In this document: positions 1-5,342 of the stretch, one piece after another
How positions within the stretch are numbered: position 1 is the first letter of the stretch
Layout: each line of letters starts with the position of its first letter
Assembly (NCBI GenBank): GCA_003446545.1
Contig: DMAO01000074.1
Span: 2,091-7,876, forward strand
DNA: 5,786 bases
Direction: 5' to 3'
Source of the DNA: Sphaerochaeta sp.
GTDB lineage: Bacteria > Spirochaetota > Spirochaetia > Sphaerochaetales > Sphaerochaetaceae
Made by a program: the position numbers and the translations under genes
Notes under the pieces: model-generated
Seen by the model: only the letters and a program-made list of their open reading frames with translations
The model's database searches: none
Told to the model about the DNA's origin: nothing

Positions 1-860
1 TCGAACTGCTCTTCGGAGTACATGTCCCCAAAGCTTTCGGTCAGGATATCCTGCAGCTGGTCGGGAAGCAGGATGTTGAAGTCCCTTTCCAGCAGTTCCC
101 GAGCCTGCATACCATACACAGGTGCAAGTCTTTTCTTGAGGCCGTCTTTGATGGGACCATAGAACTTCAGGGCCTGGGCAACGGACATTTTCAGCACTTT
201 CATGCCAATGATGCGCAGTCCTGTCCTGGAGAACATATCTATGATCATTCCGGGGCGCGAGGAAGCATACTTCCAGTTGTCCGGCTTGATGATGACCAAG
301 GTTCTCTCTGTACTATCATTCTTATGTCTGGTTTCAATGATATTCTTCTGTGCAGGCAACCAAGAGGTGAATAGGGAAAGGGTAGTGTCTGCCTCACTCT
401 GGGTCAGGGCGGTAAGGACAGCAGGTTCAAAGTAGGAAACTGTGGTTTTCCTCTCATCGGTAAAGATCAGGTCGGCATAGGTGTCACGGATTGACTGTCC
501 TGTGACCAGCTCTACAGCACTATAATCAGGCTGGAAGGCTCCGCATACCTGGGCAAGCTGGGTGCAAGGGTCTTCGCCACGGAATACCAAGAGCAGGGAG
601 CGATGGCGGTAGCCACCGGAGGGTGCGAGATTTTGCTCGACATAATCTCCCAGTATGACAGATGCTATGAAGCTTTCTGCCTTCTCACGATTTCGGATGA
701 TTGAAGCATAATCTTGAGCTATTTTCAGATCCATGGCGATCATCTGAGCACCAACGAGTTCCAAAGATATGCGTGATAAGAGCCTGGACAAAACCCCTCC
801 TGTACGACTTTTTGCGACAGTATAGGGGGTCACCAGAACATACGATAAGGACTGTTCCAT
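1..860 (-). CDS. Nucleoside-diphosphate-kinase-fold protein with two repeats, C-terminus cut by window edge
   Basis: An open frame starts at the ATG at 858-860 and reads 286 codons leftwards without a stop, so the C-terminus is outside the window. AAGGAGG at 867-873 is a strong ribosome binding site. Residues about 186-286 resemble the first half of nucleoside diphosphate kinase: TLVIIKPD (187-194) with the nucleotide-binding lysine K192, then RTGLRIIGMKVLKMS and LKFYGPIKDG. The catalytic NHGSD histidine would lie off the left edge. Residues 5-135 look like a second, diverged NDK repeat (SYVLVTPYTV, then LELVGAQMIAMDL, then a DTYADLIF stretch), but the lysine-proline-aspartate motif is replaced by TPYT and no catalytic histidine motif is visible. 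It is therefore probably a two-repeat protein with an inactive first repeat. NDK moves the terminal phosphate from ATP to other NDPs in the cytoplasm. Whether this protein is an active kinase cannot be judged without its end. It is the last visible gene of a leftward series, 85 bases after the hydrolase. Confidence 0.75.
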   Translation of the reverse strand, partial: MEQSLSYVLVTPYTVAKSRTGGVLSRLLSRISLELVGAQMIAMDLKIAQDYASIIRNREKAESFIASVILGDYVEQNLAPSGGYRHRSLLLVFRGEDPCTQLAQVCGAFQPDYSAVELVTGQSIRDTYADLIFTDERKTTVSYFEPAVLTALTQSEADTTLSLFTSWLPAQKNIIETRHKNDSTERTLVIIKPDNWKYASSRPGMIIDMFSRTGLRIIGMKVLKMSVAQALKFYGPIKDGLKKRLAPVYGMQARELLERDFNILLPDQLQDILTESFGDMYSEEQF

Positions 861-945
861 GAGCAGCCTCCTTCTAAGATGTCTGTATCCACAATCCTAC
901 AAGGGGTTGCCTCTATTTGTCCATCACAGATGTGAGAAAAAGAGT

Positions 946-1509
946 TCAAATAACAACAATTTGACAAGATTTCAGAGCAACTAGCGCCGCAGTATGGTTA
1001 TCAGGAGTACTCCCTGCACAACAAGTGCTGTCTACAGTGATGGAGAGATCAGGCCTAAAGGCCTTCAACAGCAGGGCATTGGAGATGACACAAATATCTG
1101 TACAGACACCCACAAGAACGACAGATTTAATGTCAGGACGCTCAGAAAGGGTCCTTGCCATCTCCACCGATCCAAAGGTTGGCTTTTCAAAGAACCTCCC
1201 CTTCGCTGCAAAAGCCTGCAATGCATCTATCAGGGAATGGCCATCGGTTCCCTTGATACAGTGTTCGACCGGCAGGTTTTTACCCTCTTCACTTTGGAGA
1301 TAGTCCTCGTGGTGCGTATCAAGGGTGAACCAGAGTTCGCCTGTATGGGAAGCTATCCTTTCCTTGGTTTTCTGGACAATAGCCCGAGCCTCTTCGGTTC
1401 CCAAGGGGCCGTACACAAAATCCTTCTGCATATCGACTACTATAAGTAGTGATTCAGAATGAGGTTTTCCATAATCCGTGTGTTGAACAGTATGCATAGA
1501 CATCTCCAT
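946..1509 (-). CDS. Isochorismatase-family cysteine hydrolase, nicotinamidase-like
   Basis: The 187-residue frame has the isochorismatase/nicotinamidase layout. LLIVVDMQKDF carries the catalytic Asp26, FFEKPTFGS carries Lys109, and VGVCTDICV carries the nucleophile Cys140. Asp64, His66 and His83 (in DTHHEDY and LPVEHC) match the metal-binding set of nicotinamidases, so deamidation of nicotinamide to nicotinate in NAD salvage is the best guess; another amide substrate is possible. The start is uncertain. The ATG at 1509 has AAGGA only 2 bases upstream. ATG at 1503 has AAGGA (1512-1516) 8 bases upstream, and ATG at 1497 has GGAG (1504-1507) 6 bases upstream, so one of the two later starts is more likely. 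All three lie inside the superoxide reductase gene, giving about 44-56 bases of out-of-frame overlap and suggesting translational coupling. Family members usually start only a few residues before the VVDMQ strand, so the first 20 residues are an unusual extension. Confidence 0.82.
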   Translation of the reverse strand: MEMSMHTVQHTDYGKPHSESLLIVVDMQKDFVYGPLGTEEARAIVQKTKERIASHTGELWFTLDTHHEDYLQSEEGKNLPVEHCIKGTDGHSLIDALQAFAAKGRFFEKPTFGSVEMARTLSERPDIKSVVLVGVCTDICVISNALLLKAFRPDLSITVDSTCCAGSTPDNHTAALVALKSCQIVVI

Positions 1510-1831
1510 GATCCTTATCGGTAAAGACAGCGGTTGCCATACTATTGCTCTTGATGTCGCTGCGCCGTACCGTTTGTTTTGTAACGAATATGATAAACTT
1601 TATATGATGATCGTCTGACTGGGGATGAGGCTTGCTGCCCACATTGACGTAAAGCAAGCCGTCACGACGCTTAAGCTCAGGAGCATGGTACTCAGAACCT
1701 TCACCCTTTTCCCTGACCTTCATCCTCTCCATCGGTTGCCCACAGCAGACCAATGAGTGCCCCCCATTCTCAACCAGCTCCACAATAGAGTGGCATACGG
1801 GACACCTGTAAAAAGCAATATTTCTAGCCAT
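1454..1831 (-). CDS. dfx: Superoxide reductase, desulfoferrodoxin type (2Fe-SOR)
   Basis: This 125-residue protein has both desulfoferrodoxin domains. The N-terminal desulforedoxin-like domain has CPVC (Cys10, Cys13) and VCCGQPM (Cys29, Cys30), the four ligands of the rubredoxin-type iron site. The SOR domain has all five ligands of the catalytic iron: His49 (EYHAPE), His69 (GSKPHP), His75 (DDHH), Cys115 and His118 (YCSTHGLWK). It reduces superoxide to hydrogen peroxide in the cytoplasm without making oxygen, a typical defence of anaerobes. Length matches the family (about 125-130). The usual Glu-Lys pair before the first histidine ligand is Glu47-Tyr48 here, so the lysine thought to help draw in or protonate superoxide is missing. 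The ATG at 1829-1831 follows a GAGGAGG ribosome binding site. The gene leads the leftward series and its 3' end overlaps the hydrolase gene. No convincing promoter was found directly upstream. Confidence 0.93.
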   Translation of the reverse strand: MARNIAFYRCPVCHSIVELVENGGHSLVCCGQPMERMKVREKGEGSEYHAPELKRRDGLLYVNVGSKPHPQSDDHHIKFIIFVTKQTVRRSDIKSNSMATAVFTDKDHGDVYAYCSTHGLWKTSF

Positions 1832-1942
1832 AAAGCCTCCTCACTCTATAAACGTACTTCTCTTCGGTAAAATAACCAAGGGTTTCCCAGATGATTTTCC
1901 GCCTTTCATTCAAATTCTCGGTATCTTCCTAATCCTCTTAAA

Positions 1943-1979
1943 ACAAGATATACAGGTGCCATGCACCTGTATATCTTGT
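1943..1979. repeat. Long perfect inverted repeat (17-bp arms, 3-base loop)
   Basis: The arm 1943-1959 (ACAAGATATACAGGTGC) is the exact reverse complement of 1963-1979, with CAT between them. It lies between divergent genes, so it is not the terminator of either neighbour. Read on the minus strand it is followed by TTTT then AAGAGG, a short T-run that would make a weak terminator or attenuator in a long dfx leader. It could instead be a regulator's operator or one copy of a dispersed palindromic repeat. The pairing is read directly; the role is unknown. Confidence 0.85.
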
Positions 1980-2005
1980 GGTTATAGTGTGCAAGCATAT
2001 GCCTC

Positions 2006-2034
2006 TTCACACCTCCAGTTTTGTGTGCTATGGT
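2006..2034 (+). promoter_or_regulatory. Candidate sigma-70-type promoter of the FemAB gene
   Basis: TTCACA (2006-2011, one mismatch to TTGACA) and TATGGT (2029-2034, two mismatches to TATAAT) are separated by exactly 17 bases. Transcription would start near 2041, leaving a leader of about 26 bases that contains the GGGAG ribosome binding site at 2056-2060. The match is moderate and was found by eye, so it may be chance. Confidence 0.35.
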
Positions 2035-2066
2035 TTTACATTGCATAACGCTTATGGGAGAATGCG

Positions 2067-3140
2067 ATGAATCTCATTTTGCAGGAGAAAGAGACATCTT
2101 TCCTGTATGAAACGCCACTGGTACACCAGAGTTCTTTCTGGTCGCAAGTAAAACACAACCAAGGCTACCAGACCAAAGCCTTCGACATCCAAGTCCGCTC
2201 TTCAGACATATCGAGCTTAGGTGGATCATCCTACCTGCTGGACGATGTATTGGTGCTTCTCAGCCCGATTAACCGCACTCAGACCATTGGATATGTTCCC
2301 TACGGCCCTGCTCTCAAACCATTGGAAGATAAGATGGGTCCTTTCCTGGAAGACCTCTCATTGCAACTGCAAGAGAAGTTACCCGATAACTGTATCCTTC
2401 TCAGGTATGACCTTCCCTGGCAACGTATTTGGGATGAAGAGGAAATCTCCCTCCAGTCACAGCAGGTACGCCTTAACTGGGGAACCTCCTTGCACCAGAT
2501 CCGAAAGTCCTGTTCAGACCAGTTGCCAAGCGACACCATGTTTGTGGATCTCAGGGGAAGTGAGGATGACCTGCTCGCCCGTATGCACCGCAAGACCCGT
2601 TACAATATCGGACTCGCAAGACGAAAAGGGGTGGAGGTCAGGGAGGTTTCCCACGAGAGCCTGCCTATCTTCTATGCTCTCTACACTGAAACTTGTCAGC
2701 GCAATAATATCCAGTTGCACGACCTCAGGTTTTTTGAATCGTTGTTTGTTACGGAACCGGAGAAGTCGCACTTTTCCCTATTGGTTGCCTATCTTGATGG
2801 TGTCCCTCTCTCTTCGATGTTTCTCACCCGCTCTGAGGGAAGGGCAACGTACCTCTACGGGGCCTCATCTTCCTCAAGACGAAACAGTATGAGTACCTAT
2901 GCCCTGCAGTGGAGTGCGATACAGAAAGCCCGATCGTGGGGCTGCACAAGCTACGACCTCTTCGGGGTCTCACCCACAGAGGATAGGGATCATCCCTTAA
3001 GTAGCCTGACCACCTTCAAGAAAGGCTTCGGCGGTGAGTTCATCCATCGCATGGGATGTTGGGACTTCCTCTATGACCAGGACCACGGAGAAGAGTTCTA
3101 TGCCTTTGAGCTGACGGCCAGATCGTATCACTGCCGCTGA
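2067..3140 (+). CDS. FemAB-family peptidoglycan aminoacyltransferase
   Basis: The 357-residue product has the features of FemA/FemB/FemX-like aminoacyltransferases with two GNAT-like lobes. An HQSSFW stretch (20-25) near the N-terminus corresponds to the usual QTxxW region. YVPYGP (76-81) follows, then MFVDLRGSEDDLLARMHRKT beginning at 158 with RYNIGLARRKGVEV (178-191). The second lobe has ATYLYGASSSSRR (260-272), YALQWSAIQKARSWG (278-292), YDLFGV (296-301) and a C-terminal FKKGFGGE (317-324). Such enzymes move an amino acid from aminoacyl-tRNA onto the stem peptide of a lipid-linked peptidoglycan precursor at the inner face of the membrane. The amino acid cannot be told from sequence. No signal peptide or membrane helix is seen, as expected. 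The ATG at 2067 has GGGAG six bases upstream; an ATG at 2062 is followed at once by TGA. No other cell-wall gene is nearby. Its last 13 bases overlap the end of the convergent xdhC-like gene. Confidence 0.85.
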   Translation: MNLILQEKETSFLYETPLVHQSSFWSQVKHNQGYQTKAFDIQVRSSDISSLGGSSYLLDDVLVLLSPINRTQTIGYVPYGPALKPLEDKMGPFLEDLSLQLQEKLPDNCILLRYDLPWQRIWDEEEISLQSQQVRLNWGTSLHQIRKSCSDQLPSDTMFVDLRGSEDDLLARMHRKTRYNIGLARRKGVEVREVSHESLPIFYALYTETCQRNNIQLHDLRFFESLFVTEPEKSHFSLLVAYLDGVPLSSMFLTRSEGRATYLYGASSSSRRNSMSTYALQWSAIQKARSWGCTSYDLFGVSPTEDRDHPLSSLTTFKKGFGGEFIHRMGCWDFLYDQDHGEEFYAFELTARSYHCR

Positions 3141-4090
3141 AAAAGCAGGGCGACCTCTCCTCCACAGATCATGCCAAGGGAGCCTGCCTTGGTATTGTCA
3201 AGACCGTACACGATGACGCTGTTGGGGAGGGTCCTGTCGTTGAGCATCGCCTTTGCATGCTCTATGGTATTGGCCTCTACCAGACCCCCTCCAACCGTAC
3301 CTTGACTCGACCCATCGCCAAAGACAGCAATCTGGAAGCCTACCTCACAGGGGGCGGACCCACTCTTCTTGACCACTCGGGCAAGTATGTATCCTGTTTT
3401 GTCTGCTAGTGTCCTCAGGAGCCTTGGGTCCAGGCGCACACTGTCGGTATCCTTTCTGTACACGCTGATCACCTGGGCCAGTATGCTGATTGCAATCTCA
3501 GGGGCCGTCACAGCCCCTATCGAAAGCCCTATGGGTGAGTACACCTCACGTAGGGTTTCCTCACTGATGCCCTGTTTCTTCAGGTTGTCCAACGTGATAG
3601 CCACCTTGTTCCTACTGCCTATCATCCCGATATAGGAGTGGGGGAGGGCCAAGCATCGCTCTAGGCAGAGCTGGTCGAAGCCATGCCCCCGCGTGACGAT
3701 GACAAAGTAGGGCTTTATCCAGCTCCGCTCCTTGTTCAGCGTCTCTGCAAAGGGGGCACAATAAAGGGAGGCCTTTGGATACAGGGTGCTGTTACAGAAC
3801 TCCTTCCTCTCGTCGAGGATGCTGATCTCCATCTCAAGCTCTTGTGCCAGGGTATAGAGCTCCTTGGCCACATGGCCGCCTCCACAGAGCACAAGCTCGA
3901 CCTTAGAGTCCAGTCTCTCAGTAAGAAGGCCCTCTTCCTGCCAGGTATGCTTCTGATGGGCAAGCGAGGCGATCATCTCTGTACCTGCGAAGAGTGCCTC
4001 GTCCCCAATGCCCGTCCCTTCGAGGACTGTCTTGCGAGTAAGGCTCTCTTTCTTAAGTCGTTCAAGCAGGGTTGTATAATACTGGTTCAC
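3128..4090 (-). CDS. xdhC: XdhC-type molybdenum hydroxylase maturation protein with Rossmann domain first
   Basis: This 320-residue protein contains both halves of XdhC/CoxI proteins in unusual order. The Rossmann (XdhC_C) domain comes first: VLCGGGHVAKEL (67-78), LDER (92-95), VTRGHGFDQ (132-140), YIGMIGSRNK (153-162) and PIGLSIGAVTAPEIAISIL (186-204). The XdhC/CoxI domain follows: ARVVKKSGSAP (237-247), GTVGGGLVEA (264-273) and LGMICGGEVALLF (305-317). Ordinary XdhC has the XdhC/CoxI domain first. Residues 17-36 (LTRKTVLEGTGIGDEALFAG) may be the remnant of a decayed first XdhC/CoxI copy. XdhC binds molybdenum cofactor and supports its sulfuration and insertion into xanthine-dehydrogenase-type enzymes. 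With selD and yqeB beside it, this one probably serves selenium-containing hydroxylases. The start is GTG (4088-4090), supported by AAGGAG at 4096-4101 five bases upstream; no in-frame ATG is nearby. It overlaps the FemAB gene by 13 bases at its 3' end and diverges from selD. Confidence 0.88.
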   Translation of the reverse strand: MNQYYTTLLERLKKESLTRKTVLEGTGIGDEALFAGTEMIASLAHQKHTWQEEGLLTERLDSKVELVLCGGGHVAKELYTLAQELEMEISILDERKEFCNSTLYPKASLYCAPFAETLNKERSWIKPYFVIVTRGHGFDQLCLERCLALPHSYIGMIGSRNKVAITLDNLKKQGISEETLREVYSPIGLSIGAVTAPEIAISILAQVISVYRKDTDSVRLDPRLLRTLADKTGYILARVVKKSGSAPCEVGFQIAVFGDGSSQGTVGGGLVEANTIEHAKAMLNDRTLPNSVIVYGLDNTKAGSLGMICGGEVALLFQRQ

Positions 4091-4095
4091 TATGA

Positions 4096-4101
4096 CTCCT
4101 T
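4096..4101 (-). promoter_or_regulatory. Ribosome binding site fixing the GTG start of xdhC
   Basis: AAGGAG reads on the minus strand five bases before the GTG at 4090-4088. It is the only good Shine-Dalgarno sequence in reach and no ATG lies at a suitable distance, so it supports the non-ATG start. Confidence 0.75.
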
Positions 4102-4204
4102 ATATGCTCTACCTCTCTTACAAACTACAAGGTGAATTGGTAATCCTAGGGGAAAAGCGAGCGTTTCATGGAAGGAGCATACCATAAATACAAAAAGTTA
4201 TCCA

Positions 4205-4233
4205 TTGATTGTTTGTTCAAACAATGGTTTAAT
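4205..4233 (+). promoter_or_regulatory. Probable sigma-70-type promoter of selD
   Basis: TTGATT (4205-4210) and TTTAAT (4228-4233) are 17 bases apart, matching four of six and five of six consensus bases. Transcription would start near 4240, about 73 bases before the selD ATG. An 18-bp palindrome fills most of the spacer, so a bound repressor would block RNA polymerase. The spacing and the palindrome's place make this better supported than a random match. Confidence 0.5.
4208..4225. promoter_or_regulatory. Operator-like palindrome in the selD promoter spacer
   Basis: ATTGTTTG and CAAACAAT are exact reverse complements separated by TT. CCATTG upstream (4202-4207) and CAATGG (4222-4227) also pair in a wider, offset arrangement. 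The size and symmetry suit a dimeric regulator of the TetR, MarR or similar type. It lies between the -35 and -10 hexamers of the proposed selD promoter and could also affect the divergent xdhC. No regulator gene is in the window, so the binding protein is unknown. Confidence 0.5.
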
Positions 4234-4244
4234 GAAGAGGAAAC

Positions 4245-4291
4245 ATCACCCTGTTGGATAAGGTGATTGCAGCACATGGCATGCCTTATCT
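4245..4291 (+). other. selD leader with two competing stems
   Basis: ATCACC (4245-4250) can pair with GGTGAT (4262-4267) over an 11-base loop. GATAAGG (4257-4263) can pair with CCTTATC (4284-4290), extended by a G-U pair, over a 20-base loop. The two stems share GG at 4262-4263, so they are mutually exclusive. Neither is followed by a T-run, so a simple attenuator is unlikely. The stems are short and could be chance. Confidence 0.25.
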
Positions 4292-4312
4292 CTTCGGAAC
4301 AAAGGATAGAAC

Positions 4313-5326
4313 ATGGTTAAACTGACTTCTCTAGTACAGTCCGCCGGCTGTGCGGCAAAAATTCCGCCTGCGCAACTGCATGAAGTGTTGGATTCACTGC
4401 CCCACATCCCCTGCCCTGAACTGGTAGGGGGGTACGAAAATAGTGATGATGCCTTAGTGTATCGTCTTGAGGACGGGATACTGGTGATCCAGACGGTGGA
4501 TTTTTTCCCTCCCATGGTCGACGACCCTTTTACCTTTGGTCAGGTAGCGGCGGCAAATGCACTCAGTGACATCTACGCCATGGGAAGCGAACCGAAGATT
4601 GCAATGAACCTGATAACCTTTCCAGCCGGCTTGGAGCTGGATGTCATGAGGCAGATTATGCTTGGCGGACAGAGCAAGGCTGCTGAAGCAGGGGCTGTGA
4701 TAGCAGGAGGTCATACCATAAGCGATCCCACCATCAAATACGGTCTGTGTGTTACGGGCTTCGGCAAAGAGGGTTCGGTCTGGAAGAATGAGGGAGCCGT
4801 TGAGGGTGATCTCTTGGTGCTGACCAAAAGTCTCGGGGTAGGAATTATCAACACCGCTGTAAAGGCAGGTATGGCCAGTGAAGAGGCTGCCCAGAAAGCC
4901 ATAGAGAGTATGACAATGCTCAACAAGTATGCCCGGGATGAAGCGCAGGGTTTTCGTGTCCATGCAGCTACCGATGTGACCGGCTTTTCCCTATTGGGCC
5001 ACCTCTATGAGATGGCTTCTGCGAGTGGAGTGACCATGGCTGTGGACAGTGCTCTGGTTCCGATGTTTGCAGAGGCAAAGCAGTACTCCCGACAGGGTTT
5101 GAATCCGGGTGGGCTCTTCAGCAACAAGGAGTACCTCCAGGACAAGGTCCAGTTTGTTGCTGACCTTCCTGAAGAGGTGGTGAATATTCTGTATGATCCC
5201 CAGACTTCTGGTGGCCTGTTGTTCTCAATGCCAGACTCTGATGCCCAACAGTACTGCAGGGAAACAGGGTTCACCATCATTGGAAGTGTGGAGAAGAAGG
5301 GAGACAAGGCACTGACAATACGATAA
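4313..5326 (+). CDS. selD: Selenide, water dikinase (selenophosphate synthetase), cysteine form
   Basis: The 337-residue protein matches SelD, which turns selenide and ATP into selenophosphate, AMP and phosphate in the cytoplasm. The N-terminal SAGCAAK has the catalytic Cys13 and Lys16, matching E. coli Cys17 and Lys20. The second cysteine of the E. coli GCGCK motif is alanine here. Further family motifs are NSDDALVY (43-50), TVDFFPPMVDDP (61-72) with metal-binding aspartates, AANALSDIYAMGS (80-92), AGGHT (131-135), TKSLGVG (171-177), ATDVTGFSLLGHL (219-231) and DPQTSGGLL (295-303). Length is close to the usual 345. The active site residue is cysteine, so expression needs no UGA recoding. The ATG at 4313 has AAAGGA six bases upstream. 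No selA, selB or selC is in view. Its neighbours xdhC and yqeB suggest that selenophosphate feeds a selenium cofactor of molybdenum hydroxylases, though use in selenoproteins or tRNA cannot be excluded. Confidence 0.95.
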   Translation: MVKLTSLVQSAGCAAKIPPAQLHEVLDSLPHIPCPELVGGYENSDDALVYRLEDGILVIQTVDFFPPMVDDPFTFGQVAAANALSDIYAMGSEPKIAMNLITFPAGLELDVMRQIMLGGQSKAAEAGAVIAGGHTISDPTIKYGLCVTGFGKEGSVWKNEGAVEGDLLVLTKSLGVGIINTAVKAGMASEEAAQKAIESMTMLNKYARDEAQGFRVHAATDVTGFSLLGHLYEMASASGVTMAVDSALVPMFAEAKQYSRQGLNPGGLFSNKEYLQDKVQFVADLPEEVVNILYDPQTSGGLLFSMPDSDAQQYCRETGFTIIGSVEKKGDKALTIR

Positions 5327-5342
5327 GGGCCTTATCGTTTTG
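5316..5342. terminator. Shared palindrome at the selD/yqeB convergent ends, possible weak two-way terminator
   Basis: ACGATAAGG (5320-5328) and CCTTATCGT (5330-5338) are exact reverse complements around a single G. After one T-T mismatch, CAA (5316-5318) pairs with TTG (5340-5342). The selD stop TAA (5324-5326) and the yqeB stop TAA (5332-5334 on the minus strand) are both in the stem. On the plus strand only TTTT (5338-5341) follows, and the stem is rich in A-T pairs, so termination would be weak. No other terminator lies between these genes. Confidence 0.4.

Larger units (their letters stand above)
1832..2066. other. Divergent intergenic region between dfx and the FemAB gene
   Basis: This 235-base AT-richer stretch separates two genes reading away from each other, so it should hold the promoters of both. 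It contains the dfx ribosome binding site at its left end, a 37-base hairpin in the middle (1943-1979), a candidate rightward promoter (2006-2034), and the GGGAG ribosome binding site (2056-2060) of the FemAB gene. I saw no convincing leftward promoter: a TATAGA at 1845-1850 is so close to the start that transcription would begin inside the ribosome binding site. No small ORF with a ribosome binding site stood out. Confidence 0.6.
4091..4312. other. Divergent xdhC-selD regulatory region
   Basis: This 222-base non-coding stretch lies between the starts of xdhC (leftward) and selD (rightward). From left to right it holds the xdhC ribosome binding site, about 100 bases with no recognised feature, the selD promoter with a palindrome in its spacer, and a selD leader of about 75 bases that can form alternative stems. 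No convincing leftward promoter was found. A TTGTAG / CATATA pair close to xdhC would place the transcript start inside the ribosome binding site. Confidence 0.6.

Noticed and set aside
994..1449. A 151-codon plus-strand open frame opposite the cysteine hydrolase
   Set aside because: The minus strand encodes an intact hydrolase with its full catalytic set. The plus-strand product resembles no family I recognise and looks like a shadow.
1943..1979. Intrinsic terminator of dfx or the FemAB gene
   Set aside because: Both genes read away from this site, so the hairpin lies upstream of both and the T-run is only four bases.
2221..2892. A 223-codon open frame inside the FemAB gene in another frame
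   Set aside because: It is wholly contained in a gene with clear family motifs, and its product is rich in Ser, Cys, Trp and Arg, typical of an out-of-frame shadow.
3683..4135. A 150-codon plus-strand open frame opposite xdhC, crossing into the intergenic region
   Set aside because: It is antisense to clear XdhC motifs and has no recognisable domain.
4313..4360. Selenocysteine codon in selD
   Set aside because: The active-site position is encoded by TGT (cysteine) in the GCAAK motif and no in-frame TGA occurs in the gene.
4454..4963. A 169-codon minus-strand open frame opposite selD
   Set aside because: selD is intact and well conserved on the plus strand, and no family resemblance was seen on the other strand.
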